A stretch of 64,000 nt of DNA. It comes from Methylobacteriaceae bacterium (GTDB lineage Bacteria; Pseudomonadota; Alphaproteobacteria; Rhizobiales; Beijerinckiaceae). Both the position numbers and the translations under genes were made by a program. Below are positions 36,049 through 44,205 of this stretch, piece after piece; the stretch's first letter is position 1, and every line of letters starts with the position of its first letter. The stretch spans positions 3,662 through 67,661 of the forward strand of contig JACKJE010000016.1 of assembly GCA_020638135.1 (NCBI GenBank). The letters run 5' to 3'. The notes under the pieces are model-generated. The model worked only from the letters and a program-made list of their open reading frames with translations, was not told the origin of the DNA and made no database searches.

Positions 36049-36161
36049 CGGCTAAGAAGCAGCAGGCCCGAAAGAAGCTTTGCAGAGGCGCGCGCGCGAG
36101 CGCCGGCGGGGGCCAGAGGCCCACGGGCGTCGATCAGCGTGCTGGTGGCGAAACGGGCCAC
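36042..36161 (-). CDS. putative leuA leader peptide (leucine attenuator)
   Basis: A 39-residue frame read from GTG 36161 with GAGGA just upstream. It ends in AKLLSGLLLLSRP, six leucines within eight codons, immediately before the hairpin at 36009-36048 and 122 bp before leuA. Leader peptides ending in a run of the regulated amino acid are the classical attenuator design. A possible promoter, TTGCGG-N17-TATCCA, lies at 36236-36208 on the minus strand. The start codon is uncertain; the Leu run and hairpin are the solid part. Confidence 0.5.
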   Translation of the reverse strand: MARFATSTLIDARGPLAPAGARARASAKLLSGLLLLSRP

Positions 36162-36343
36162 GGAATCCTCGCGCAACTTCGTGCGCCGGTCGCGCACGAA
36201 CAACCCATGGATACATGAAGGCCGCCTGCGCCGCAAGACCCGGCCGCGCGCCACGCCCGCGCCGGAAGCCAGATTTTCCTTGAGACGGCGCGCGGATCGT
36301 GCACTTTCAGCGCACCCGCTGTCCGACAAAACGAGCCGACGAA

Positions 36344-36823
36344 ATGACCGACGATCGCATGACGACCTGCAATCCGCCGCCGCCGGAAGGATGGAGCCTG
36401 TTCACCCTGCGCGGCGGCTTCATCGACCGCAACGGCCCGCTCTTTTTCCGCGATGACGGCCCGCACGGCTTCCAGCTCGGCATGCGCATCGAGGACCGCC
36501 ACTGCAATCCGCGCGGCGTCGGCCACGGCGGCTGGCTGATGACCTTCGCCGATATGATGCTGCCGATGGCCGCGCACAGGCATCCCAAAGTCGGGCGCTA
36601 TTTCCTGCCGACCGTCTCGATGTCCGTCGACTTTCTGGCGCCCGCGCCGCTCGGCGCGTGGCTGACCAGCCAGACCGAAATCCTGCGTGTCACCCGCAAT
36701 CTCGTCTTTGGCCAGGGGCTCGTCTACGCCGACGACACGCTGGTGGCGCGCGTCAACGGCGTCTTCAAGATCGGCGAGTCGATCGCGAAACTTTTGGGCG
36801 ACGCGGACCTGCAGGACGCTTGA
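36344..36823 (+). CDS. PaaI-like acyl-CoA thioesterase (hotdog fold)
   Basis: A 159-residue protein with the hotdog motif RGVGHGGWLMTFADMMLPMA (the central helix with the catalytic Asp/Glu-type position). A later SMSVDFLAPAPLGAWL segment matches the typical V-x-F-x-x-P-x-x-G beta strand. It probably hydrolyses an acyl- or aryl-CoA in the cytoplasm. Start ATG 36344 is chosen; ATG 36359 is an alternative. It is divergent from leuA, with the leuA leader between, and 55 bp before a lipoprotein gene. Confidence 0.82.
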   Translation: MTDDRMTTCNPPPPEGWSLFTLRGGFIDRNGPLFFRDDGPHGFQLGMRIEDRHCNPRGVGHGGWLMTFADMMLPMAAHRHPKVGRYFLPTVSMSVDFLAPAPLGAWLTSQTEILRVTRNLVFGQGLVYADDTLVARVNGVFKIGESIAKLLGDADLQDA

Positions 36824-36878
36824 CCGAAACCGGCGAAGCGGCGAACCTCGCGCGCCTCTCGATGGAGCCCCCGCCCCG

Positions 36879-37235
36879 ATGACCCATCGCCTGCCGCCGC
36901 TCTCGGTCTGCGCCGCCCTGCTCGCGCTCGCCTCCTGCAATTCGTCGCCTGCGCCGCAGGCCGTGGCGACCAACCCGGCGCCGCAGCAGCGCGTCGTCAA
37001 CCCGATCACGCCGCAGGGCTTCAAACTGCCGGAAGGTTCGGGCTGCTCCGGCGCGATCGCCCGCTATCGCGCGGTCATCGCCAACGACCATCAGACCGGC
37101 AATGTCGGCGAGAGCGTCTACAAGCAGATCGAGGGCGAGATTGCAGGCGCCTCGGCCGCCTGCGCGGCGGGCAGGGACGGCGAAGCCATGAGCCTCATCG
37201 CCGCCTCCAAGAGCCGGCACGGCTATCCCGGCTGA
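36879..37235 (+). CDS. small lipoprotein, unknown function
   Basis: A 118-residue protein with a lipoprotein signal: MTHRLPPLSVCAALLALASC, lipobox LASC and lipidated cysteine at residue 20. The mature part has a Pro/Gln-rich linker, a GCSGAIARYRAVIANDHQTG segment, then AGASAACAAGRDGEAM. This looks like a small helical periplasmic protein with one disulfide (GSGC and SAAC). The family is conserved in Hyphomicrobiales as a hypothetical protein. The open frame upstream lacks a signal and is rejected. Confidence 0.7.
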   Translation: MTHRLPPLSVCAALLALASCNSSPAPQAVATNPAPQQRVVNPITPQGFKLPEGSGCSGAIARYRAVIANDHQTGNVGESVYKQIEGEIAGASAACAAGRDGEAMSLIAASKSRHGYPG

Positions 37236-37574
37236 GGCGGACAGGCGGCATCCGGCCGGAAATGGCCGACGTCGCCGACGGCGATGTCAACGAAGACGGG
37301 AGGCGTAAGGGCGCCGCCCCGCGACGCCCGCCTTGATTCCGGCTGATCCAGCGGTACGGTGCTCAAGTCGATTCATACCGGATGCAATTTGCGGCAAACT
37401 AGATCGGCCTGTCGTGTTCGGGCCGCCGCGGGCGGGGCAAGACTTTCCGGGGTCCGATGACGAGATGAAGAGCATCAGCAGCCACCGCGCAATCGCGCGC
37501 ATGTCCATTCTCGCCCCGGCCGAACCGTTCGCCCGCGAGACCCCGGCAAGCGGCGGCGCTTCCGGTTCGCGCCG
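37236..37574. other. intergenic region, 339 bp
   Basis: No credible gene: an 81-codon frame inside it has no similarity and no ribosome site. A relatively AT-rich stretch at 37370-37405 (ATACCGGATGCAATTTGCGG) is the only hint of a promoter for the cyclase gene. I see no repeat. Confidence 0.5.
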
Positions 37575-39443
37575 ATGAAACGCAAGATCGCCGCCATCCT
37601 CGCCGCCGATGTCGCCGAATACAGCCGGCTCGTCGCCGAGGACGAGGAGGAAACGCTCACGCGGCTCGCCTCCTGTCGCGACGTGTTCGAGGATTTCGTC
37701 GGCAAGGCGCATGGCCGCGTGTTCAACACGGCGGGCGACGCCGTTCTCGCGGAATTTCCCAGCGCGGTCGAGGCCACGCGTTGCGCCATCGACATCCAGG
37801 AATCGCTGCGCACGCGCAACATGGGCTATCCGCCGCACCGGCAGATGCTGTTCCGGATCGGCGTCACGATCGGCGATGTCGTCGAGCGCGAGGGCGATCT
37901 GCTGGGCGACGGCGTCAACATCGCCGCAAGGCTCGAAGGGCTGGCGCAGCCGGGCGGCATCTGCGTTTCCCGCAGCGTATACGAGCAGGTCGCCAACAAG
38001 ATCTCCGTGCACTTCAAGGACATTGGCGTCCGCGAGGTGAAGAACATCCCCCAGCCCGTGCATGCCTTCATCGTCGAGATGGATGGCGCTGTCCCCGGCG
38101 CGTGGCGGCAGGCGCCGGGCGCGCGTGCGAAGCCGCCACGGACGAGCCTGCCGATGATCGCGGGCGCCATCGGGCTCGGCCTCGGCGTCGCGGCTCTGGC
38201 GCTGATCATGCGCAAGCCCGCGAACGACACGCCCACGCAACCGCCAGCGCCGGCCTCGCGCGTGGAGACGCTGACGCAGAGCTATGCGGAACTGGCGAAA
38301 TCCGGCGGACTGGTGCAGGACGCCCGTACCGCGCCGCAGCTCTACCACAATGCGCGCAGCTACGAGGCGCGCGGCGAATCCGCGGCCGCGCGACAGGCTT
38401 ACAGCGCGCTGGCCGACCTCGGCGTCGACGCCATCGACGCCCATTTGCGCTATGCGGCCCTGTTGCGCGCGCAGGACGGCCGCGCCGGCGCGCGCGAGGT
38501 CTACGATCGTCTGCGCGAAAAGACGGGCGTCGGCGCCGTGGCCCTCGTCTACGCCACGCTGTTCGAGGGCGACGAGCGCCGCCGCCGGGTCGAAGCATTC
38601 GCGGCCTCGCGGCCGGACTATGGCCCCGCGCAATTGCTGCTCGCCGACGAATATTCCGAAGACCGGGTCGGCGCGCAGACGATCGCGGATCGGCGCAGGG
38701 AGGCCGATGCGCTCAAGCGCTTTCTCGCCGCCGATGCGGACGGGCGCCTTGCGCCGCATTTCCTCGATCAGTCCGTTCTCGCCGAATGGCTGGAGCGCGC
38801 CCGGCGCCGTCTGGCCGCGCTCGACGCCAACCTCAAGACCGCGAGCGCCGCGCCGGTCGTGAAATTCACCCGCTCCGGCGCCGGCTGGAGCGTCGCCATA
38901 TCGACGCCCGAACCCGCGATTTCGATCGGATGGCGGATCGCCGGCGCCGGCGAATTCACGCCCACGGGACAGATCGCCGCCATCGACCAGCGCACGGGTC
39001 GCCCCATGCCCAATCCCTCGTTCGAAATGTCCGGGGAAACGCCGGCGACGACGATCGAATTGCGCTACGAAGACGCCGGCGGCCGGACCGTCGGACCCTT
39101 TTCGGTCGCCTTCGATCCGGTCACGGCGCTGGCCGACGGCCATCGCGAATTGCTCGAGCGCTTCTGGACCTCGTGGCTCGCGTTCGGCGCCGACGGCAAG
39201 CTCCTCTACTACAGCCATCTGATGAGCTATCGCTGCGCCATAGCCAAGGTGGAGATCGGTTTCGACGGCGCGACGCCGTCGCAGGAATTGCCGCTGCCGC
39301 CCTGCGACCGCAGCAATCCCTTCTCGATCCCGGCGAGCGCCCGCCCCTATCTCGCCGCCCCGCCCGGCGCAAAAACTGTCTCCGCCCGCCTCACCTACGT
39401 CAACGGCGCGCAATCCGAGACGCGCGAGTTTCGGCGCAAGTAG
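37575..39443 (+). CDS. class III adenylate/guanylate cyclase with membrane and TPR-like region
   Basis: A 622-residue protein. Residues 1-170 form a class III cyclase domain: metal aspartates in AADVAEYS (D12) and NTAGDAVLAEF (D55), transition-state residues in GDGVNIAARLEG (N115, R119). A basic/proline linker leads to one transmembrane helix (about 192-213), then an extracytoplasmic helical region with repeat-like segments (about 230-420) and a beta-rich end (GAGWSVAISTPEPAISIGWR). The cyclase is therefore cytoplasmic and the sensor periplasmic. Nucleotide preference is not certain. Confidence 0.88.
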   Translation: MKRKIAAILAADVAEYSRLVAEDEEETLTRLASCRDVFEDFVGKAHGRVFNTAGDAVLAEFPSAVEATRCAIDIQESLRTRNMGYPPHRQMLFRIGVTIGDVVEREGDLLGDGVNIAARLEGLAQPGGICVSRSVYEQVANKISVHFKDIGVREVKNIPQPVHAFIVEMDGAVPGAWRQAPGARAKPPRTSLPMIAGAIGLGLGVAALALIMRKPANDTPTQPPAPASRVETLTQSYAELAKSGGLVQDARTAPQLYHNARSYEARGESAAARQAYSALADLGVDAIDAHLRYAALLRAQDGRAGAREVYDRLREKTGVGAVALVYATLFEGDERRRRVEAFAASRPDYGPAQLLLADEYSEDRVGAQTIADRRREADALKRFLAADADGRLAPHFLDQSVLAEWLERARRRLAALDANLKTASAAPVVKFTRSGAGWSVAISTPEPAISIGWRIAGAGEFTPTGQIAAIDQRTGRPMPNPSFEMSGETPATTIELRYEDAGGRTVGPFSVAFDPVTALADGHRELLERFWTSWLAFGADGKLLYYSHLMSYRCAIAKVEIGFDGATPSQELPLPPCDRSNPFSIPASARPYLAAPPGAKTVSARLTYVNGAQSETREFRRK

Positions 39444-39472
39444 GTTGGGCGGGCGGCGCGCCGCCCCTCCCC

Positions 39473-39501
39473 TTGACCCCGCCCCCGTCCCGCGCTACCA
39501 A
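39473..39501 (+). promoter_or_regulatory. promoter of the ilvB attenuator leader
   Basis: TTGACC (39473-39478), a 17-bp spacer, and TACCAA (39496-39501). It lies 29 bp before the leader peptide start, which would give a transcript starting near 39508 with a short leader. Confidence 0.5.
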
Positions 39502-39529
39502 ACCCGCCGATCAACGCATTGGCGGAACC

Positions 39530-39580
39530 ATGCGCACCAAGCTTATCGTATCGCGAGCGCCTCAGACGGAGCGGGACTGA
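39530..39580 (+). CDS. ilvB leader peptide (Leu-Ile-Val attenuator)
   Basis: A 16-residue frame, MRTKLIVSRAPQTERD, with three consecutive control codons Leu-Ile-Val (CTT ATC GTA) at positions 5-7. It starts at ATG 39530 with GGCGG upstream. Its end overlaps a stem CGGAGC/GCTCCG, and a terminator with a T-run follows before ilvB. This is the classic arrangement of branched-chain amino-acid attenuators. Confidence 0.75.
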   Translation: MRTKLIVSRAPQTERD

Positions 39581-39610
39581 CCCGCAGCTCCGCCGCTGGC
39601 GCTCATTCCG

Positions 39611-39634
39611 AGGTCCCTGACGGGGCCTTTTTTA
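39611..39634 (+). terminator. attenuator terminator before ilvB
   Basis: A 7-bp stem, AGGTCCC-TGAC-GGGGCCT (one G-T pair), is followed by a run of six T (CCTTTTTTA). It lies 31 bp after the leader-peptide stop and 46 bp before ilvB. If the ribosome stalls at the Leu-Ile-Val codons, alternative pairing with the preceding CGGAGC/GCTCCG region could prevent it. Confidence 0.8.
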
Positions 39635-39679
39635 TTGCCAGAAATTCCGCCAAAAGGACCGCAGTTCGAGGAGATGGCC

Positions 39680-41440
39680 ATGTCGAGAAAGATGACCGGC
39701 GCCGAAATGATCGTGGAAGCCCTGAAGGATCAGGGCGTCGACACTATTTTCGGCTATCCCGGCGGCGCGGTCCTGCCGATCTACGACGCGATCTTCCACC
39801 AGAACAAGGTCAAGCACGTGCTGGTGCGCCACGAGCAGGGCGCAGGCCATGCGGCCGAGGGCTATGCCCGCTCGACCGGCAAGGTCGGCGTGCTGCTGGT
39901 GACGTCGGGCCCCGGCGCGACCAACGCCGTCACCGCGCTGACCGACGCCCTGATGGACTCGATCCCGCTCGTCTGCATCACCGGCCAGGTGCCGACCCAT
40001 CTGATCGGCTCCGACGCCTTTCAGGAATGCGACACGGTCGGCATCACCCGCCACTGCACCAAGCACAATTATCTGGTGAAGCGCATCGAGGACCTGCCGC
40101 GCATTCTTCACGAGGCCTTCTACGTCGCCTCCAGCGGCCGCCCCGGCCCGGTCGTGATCGACGTGCCCAAGGACGTGCAGTTCGCGACAGGCACATACCA
40201 CTTCGCGCGAAATATCCAGCACAAGACCTATCAGCCGCAGCTCAAGGGCGACCGCGCCAAGATCAAGAAGGCCGTCGCCATGATGGCCGCCGCCAAGAAG
40301 CCGATCTTCTACACCGGCGGCGGCGTCGTCAATTCGGGTTCGGCGGCCTCGACGCTGCTGCGCGAACTGGTGAAGCTGACGGGCTTCCCGATCACCTCGA
40401 CGCTGATGGGGCTCGGCGCCTATCCCGCGCCCGATCCGCAATGGGTCGGCATGCTCGGCATGCACGGCACGTATGAAGCCAACAATGCCATGCACGATTG
40501 CGATCTGATGATCGCCGTCGGCGCGCGCTTCGACGACCGCATCACCGGCCGTCTCGACGCCTTCTCGCCGGGCTCGAAGAAGATCCACATCGACATCGAT
40601 CCCTCCTCGATCAACAAGAACGTCAAGGTCGATCTCGGCATCGTCGGCGATTGCGCCCATGTGCTGGAAGACATGGTCGCGCTCTGGCGTTCGGAAGCGC
40701 ACGTGGCCGACCGCAAGGCGCTCGACGCCTGGTGGAAGCAGATCGACAAGTGGCGCGCCCGCAAGTCGCTGTCGTTCCGCAATTCGACCGAGACGATCAA
40801 GCCGCAATACGCCATCCAGCGGCTCTACGAGCTGACCAAGGACCGCAAGACCTACATCACGACCGAAGTCGGCCAGCACCAGATGTGGGCGGCCCAGCAT
40901 TATCACTTCAAGGAGCCGAACCGCTGGATGACCTCGGGCGGCCTCGGCACCATGGGCTATGGCCTGCCGGCCGCCGTCGGCGTGCAGATGGCGCATCCGG
41001 ACGCGCTGGTCGTCGACATCGCCGGCGAGGCCTCGATCCTGATGAACATCCAGGAGCTGTCGACCGCCGTGCAGTTCCGCTGCCCGGTCAAGATTTTCAT
41101 CCTCAACAACGAATACATGGGCATGGTGCGCCAGTGGCAGGAGCTGCTGCACGGCGGGCGCTATTCGCATTCCTATTCGGACGCCCTGCCCGATTTCGTG
41201 AAGCTCGCCGAAGCCTACGGCGCGCACGGCATCCGCTGCTCGGACCCGGCCAATCTCGACGACGCCATCAAGGAGATGATCGACACGCCGAACGTCGTCA
41301 TCTTCGACTGCCGGGTCGACAAGGCCGAGAATTGCCTGCCGATGATCCCCTCGGGCAAGGCGCACAACGACATGATCCTGCCCGACGAGATCGACGACAT
41401 CGGGTCCGTGATCGACGACAAGGGGAAGATGCTCGTTTGA
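39680..41440 (+). CDS. ilvB: acetolactate synthase, large subunit
   Basis: A 586-residue ThDP-dependent enzyme making acetolactate or acetohydroxybutyrate for Val, Leu and Ile. Features: GYPGGAVLPIYD, the catalytic glutamate in RHEQGAGHAAEGYA, FAD/mid-domain region VGARFDDRITGRLDAF, and the ThDP/Mg motif VVDIAGEASILMN with LNNEYMGMVRQWQE. The change from GDG to GEA in the Mg motif is usual in alphaproteobacterial IlvB. Start ATG 39680 has GAGGAG at 6 bp; ATG 39674 is possible. It is under the attenuator just upstream. Confidence 0.95.
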   Translation: MSRKMTGAEMIVEALKDQGVDTIFGYPGGAVLPIYDAIFHQNKVKHVLVRHEQGAGHAAEGYARSTGKVGVLLVTSGPGATNAVTALTDALMDSIPLVCITGQVPTHLIGSDAFQECDTVGITRHCTKHNYLVKRIEDLPRILHEAFYVASSGRPGPVVIDVPKDVQFATGTYHFARNIQHKTYQPQLKGDRAKIKKAVAMMAAAKKPIFYTGGGVVNSGSAASTLLRELVKLTGFPITSTLMGLGAYPAPDPQWVGMLGMHGTYEANNAMHDCDLMIAVGARFDDRITGRLDAFSPGSKKIHIDIDPSSINKNVKVDLGIVGDCAHVLEDMVALWRSEAHVADRKALDAWWKQIDKWRARKSLSFRNSTETIKPQYAIQRLYELTKDRKTYITTEVGQHQMWAAQHYHFKEPNRWMTSGGLGTMGYGLPAAVGVQMAHPDALVVDIAGEASILMNIQELSTAVQFRCPVKIFILNNEYMGMVRQWQELLHGGRYSHSYSDALPDFVKLAEAYGAHGIRCSDPANLDDAIKEMIDTPNVVIFDCRVDKAENCLPMIPSGKAHNDMILPDEIDDIGSVIDDKGKMLV

Positions 41441-41494
41441 AGTCGCATCGCGACTTCAAACCACGCGCGACAGGCGATTGCTGAGGCAATCGCC
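41436..41494. repeat. two tandem perfect hairpins between ilvB and ilvN
   Basis: The first is TTTGAAGTCGC-ATC-GCGACTTCAAA (41436-41460, 11-bp stem), overlapping the ilvB stop codon. The second is GGCGATTGC-TGAG-GCAATCGCC (41473-41494, 9-bp stem), covering the only upstream start candidate of ilvN. Neither is followed by a T-run, so they are not ordinary terminators. They could be mRNA-stabilizing or REP-like elements. Confidence 0.8.
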
Positions 41495-42128
41495 GATAGC
41501 GCCAAGCCGTACGAGACCGTTTCAGGAATTCGCTCAAGCGGGAACGCCAACGTCCGCCCACTCCTCGAACCCCGCAATCCCGACCCCCGCCTCCCCGCCC
41601 TCCCCCTATTCCTCCGCCGTCGGCAAGTCGAACGTCGAGAGCCATACGCTGTCGGTGCTCGTCGACAACGAGCCCGGCGTTCTCGCGCGCGTCGTCGGCC
41701 TGTTCTCGGGTCGCGGCTACAATATCGAGAGCCTGACCGTCGCCGAGGTCGCCCACGGCGAGCATCTCTCGCGCATCACCATCGTCACGACCGGGACGCC
41801 CGAGGTGATCGAGCAGATCAGCCATCAGCTCGAGCGCATCGTGCCGATCCACAAGGTGATCGACCTCTCGCTCACCAAGCGCGCGATCGAGCGCGAACTT
41901 GCGATGGTGAAGGTGCGCGGAACGGGCGAAGCGCGCGTCGAGGCGCTGCGGCTGGCGGAGGCCTTCCGCGCCAAGGTGATCGACGCCACGACCGAGAGCT
42001 TCATCTTCGAACTGACCGGCGCGACCTCCAAGATCGACGATTTCGTCGAACTGATGCGCCCGCTCGGCCTGGTCGAGGTCTCCCGCACCGGCGTCGCCGC
42101 CATTTCGCGCGGGCCTGAGCCGATCTGA
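41478..42128 (+). CDS. ilvN: acetolactate synthase, small regulatory subunit
   Basis: An ACT-domain regulatory subunit giving valine feedback control of IlvB. The conserved part starts at about codon 53: SHTLSVLVDNEPGVLARVVG, FSGRGYNIESLTVAEVA, then LTKRAIERELAMVKV and a C-terminal IlvN domain. The upstream 50 residues (Ser/Pro/Ala-rich) are not conserved. No ATG exists between ilvB and the conserved region; the TTG at 41478 is the only in-frame start and lies inside a hairpin stem, so the true start is uncertain or a base is missing upstream. Confidence 0.85.
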   Translation: MLRQSPIAPSRTRPFQEFAQAGTPTSAHSSNPAIPTPASPPSPYSSAVGKSNVESHTLSVLVDNEPGVLARVVGLFSGRGYNIESLTVAEVAHGEHLSRITIVTTGTPEVIEQISHQLERIVPIHKVIDLSLTKRAIERELAMVKVRGTGEARVEALRLAEAFRAKVIDATTESFIFELTGATSKIDDFVELMRPLGLVEVSRTGVAAISRGPEPI

Positions 42129-42136
42129 GGGCGCAA

Positions 42137-42168
42137 CCCCGGATTGCGGGCCGAAAGGCCTGCCGGGG
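42137..42168. other. stem-loop with GAAA tetraloop between ilvN and ilvC
   Basis: CCCCGG pairs with CCGGGG around an inner GGCC-GAAA-GGCC hairpin. No T-run follows. It lies 9 bp after the ilvN stop; it may protect the mRNA or be a rho-related end. Confidence 0.5.
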
Positions 42169-42272
42169 CTTGACCTCGCCCGTCCAAACCGTCACCAAGC
42201 GCCCGCAACACGAATTTCGCCGCCACGCGCGGCAGAACGACCAAATCCGGACACCCAAGGGGAACCAAGAAA

Positions 42273-43297
42273 ATGCGCGTCTATTACGATCGGGATGCCG
42301 ATATCAATCTCATCAAGGGCAAGAAGGTCGCCGTCGTCGGCTATGGCTCGCAGGGCCATGCCCATGTGCTGAACATGCGCGATTCCGGCGTCAAGGACGT
42401 CTGCGTCGCGCTGCGCGCCGGCTCCCCCACCGCCAAGAAGGCCGGAAGGCGAGGGCCTCAAGGTCATGACCGTGGCGGAAGCCGCCGAAATGGGCCGACG
42501 TCGTCATGATGCTGACGCCCGACGAACTGCAGGCCGACATCTACCGCGACGAACTCGCCCCCAACATGAAGAAGGGCGCCGCCCTCCTGTTCGCGCACGG
42601 CCTCAATGTTCACTTCAACCTCATCGAGCCGCGCAAGGACCTCGACGTCCTCATGGTCGCCCCAAAGGGCCCCGGCCACACCGTGCGTTCCCGAATACAA
42701 AGCGCGGCGGCGGCGTGCCCTGCCTGATCGCCATCCACCAGGACGCCCGGCAACGCCCATGACCTCGGCCTGTCCTATGGCGTCCGCCATCGGCGGCAGC
42801 CGCGCCGGCATCATCGAGACACAATTTCAAGGAAGAATGCGAGACCGACCTGTTCGGCGAGCAGGTCGTCCTCTGCGGCGGCCTCGTCGAGCTGATCCGC
42901 GCCGGCTTCGAGACGCTGGTGGAAGCCGGCTACGCGCCGGAAATGGCCTATTTCGAGTGCCTGCACGAAGTGAAGCTGATCGTCGACCTCATCTACGAGG
43001 GCGGCATCGCCACCATGAACTACTCGATCTCCAACACCGCCGAATACGGCGAATACGTCACCGGCCCGCGCATCATCACGCCGGAGACGAAGGCCGAGAT
43101 GAAGCGCGTCCTCAACGACATCCAGACCGGCAAGTTCACGCGCGACTGGATGCTGGAGAACAAGGTCAACCAGACCTCGTTCAAGGCCGTGCGCGCCCGC
43201 AACGCCTGCCCACCAGATCGAAGAGGTCGGCGAGAAGCTGCGCGCCATGATGCCCTGGATCGGCAAGAACAAGCTGGTCGACAAGGACAAGAACTGA
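42273..43297 (+). pseudogene. ilvC: ketol-acid reductoisomerase, disrupted by about eight indels
   Basis: It starts normally at ATG 42273 (MRVYYDRDADINLIKGKKVA, VVGYGSQGHAHVLNM with the NADPH loop), then changes frame near 42444, 42489, 42691, 42700, 42747, 42780, 42822 and 43207. Between breaks the protein remains perfectly IlvC-like: LTPDELQADIYRDELAPNM, FAHGLNVHFN, ECETDLFGEQ, YEGGIATMNYSISNTAE. Removing the six-to-seven extra bases and restoring two missing gives 1020 nt and 339 residues, the normal length. A run of seq errors, or a very recent collapse, is the likeliest reason. An intact copy would be needed for valine, leucine and isoleucine synthesis. Confidence 0.9.
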
Positions 43298-43316
43298 TCG
43301 CTCGGGCGATCGACGA

Positions 43317-43346
43317 AGAAGCCCCCGGCGACGGGGGCTTTTTTTG
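43317..43346 (+). terminator. terminator downstream of ilvC
   Basis: The stem AAGCCCCC-GGCGAC-GGGGGCTT is followed by seven T. It lies 20 bp after the ilvC stop. Confidence 0.93.
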
Positions 43347-43365
43347 TTTCGATGGTTCGTCTCCG

Positions 43366-43454
43366 CCGTCATGCCCGGGCTTGTCCTGGGTATCCACGTC
43401 GGGCTGCGCGGCTTTCCATGGCGTGGATGGCCGGGACAAGCCCGAGCATGACGG
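43366..43454. repeat. long interrupted inverted repeat (repeat family 3)
   Basis: The outer arms CCGTCATGCCCGGGCTTGTC and GACAAGCCCGAGCATGACGG pair with one mismatch and a one-base bulge. Inner arms ATCCACG/CGTGGAT continue the stem around a central part rich in GC. It sits between the ilvC terminator and the ABC ATPase. Elements of this kind are common in related genomes. Confidence 0.8.
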
Positions 43455-43508
43455 CTACAGGTAGCGCATCTGATCTTGTAGCCGCCACTTGATCGCCGAG
43501 CCCGCCCA

Positions 43509-44203
43509 GTGACGCCCACCACCTTGCACAACGTCGCCCTCGCCCTTTCGGGCGCCCCGATCCTGCGCGACATCTCGTTCGCGCTCGCGCCCGGCGAATG
43601 GACCTTCCTCCTCGGCCCGCCCGGCGCCGGCAAGACGACGCTGCTGCGTCTGCCGCCGGCGAGATCGCGCCGACGTCAGGCGCGATCGAGCGCGCAGGCG
43701 CCGGCATCTTCGTCCACCATTCCATGCCGCTCGACGACACGAAATTTTCGCGTGATATCGTGGCGGAAGCGATGTCGGGCCCGAATGCCCTCGCGCGCGC
43801 GGAAAATCTGCTGAGCGATCTCGGCCTCGAGACCTATCTCGGCCATGAGCCCTTCAGGTTGTCGCGCGGGCATCGCGCGCGGCTCGCCATCGCACGGGGG
43901 ATCGCCGCCAAGCCGGCCCTGCTCTGCCTCGACGACCCCTTCTCGCCGATGGACCGTCGCGCCAAAGCGCTGACAGCCAATGCGCTCGCCCGCGCGGCCG
44001 ATGAAGATGGACTGGCGATATTCATGGCGAGCAATAACCCGCTCGACGTTCTGCGCTACGCCGACCGCATCGCGATCCTGAGCGCGGGGCCGGCGGCAAC
44101 GATCATCCAGACGATCGCGCACGAGCCGACGCCGGAGGCAAACGACGACGAACTCTCGGCAAGCGATCTGCATGCGAGATTGTGGCGCGCGCTCGACGGC
44201 TGA
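43509..44203 (+). pseudogene. stand-alone ABC-type ATPase with atypical motifs, one frameshift
   Basis: About 231 codons if one base missing near 43650 is restored. Walker A GPPGAGKTT (36-44), Walker B ALLCLDDPFSPMD and a degenerate signature FRLSRGHRARLAIARG (LSRGH in place of LSGGQ) are present. The switch histidine position reads ASNNPLD, so it lacks His. No permease gene is adjacent. The start is GTG 43509. The break falls right after LLRL in a GC-rich run, in the same error-prone stretch as ilvC. A non-transport ABC role or a part of a larger exporter is possible. Confidence 0.7.
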
Positions 44204-44205
44204 TT

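Noticed and set aside
36042..36329. A 95-codon protein upstream of leuA
   Set aside because: Only the last 13 residues (Leu run) look meaningful; better read as a short leader peptide.
37333..37578. An 81-codon frame before the cyclase gene
   Set aside because: No ribosome site, no similarity and overlap with the cyclase start.
42273..43464. Reading ilvC fragments as several small genes
   Set aside because: The fragments join into one IlvC of 339 residues when eight indels are corrected; none starts with its own ribosome site.
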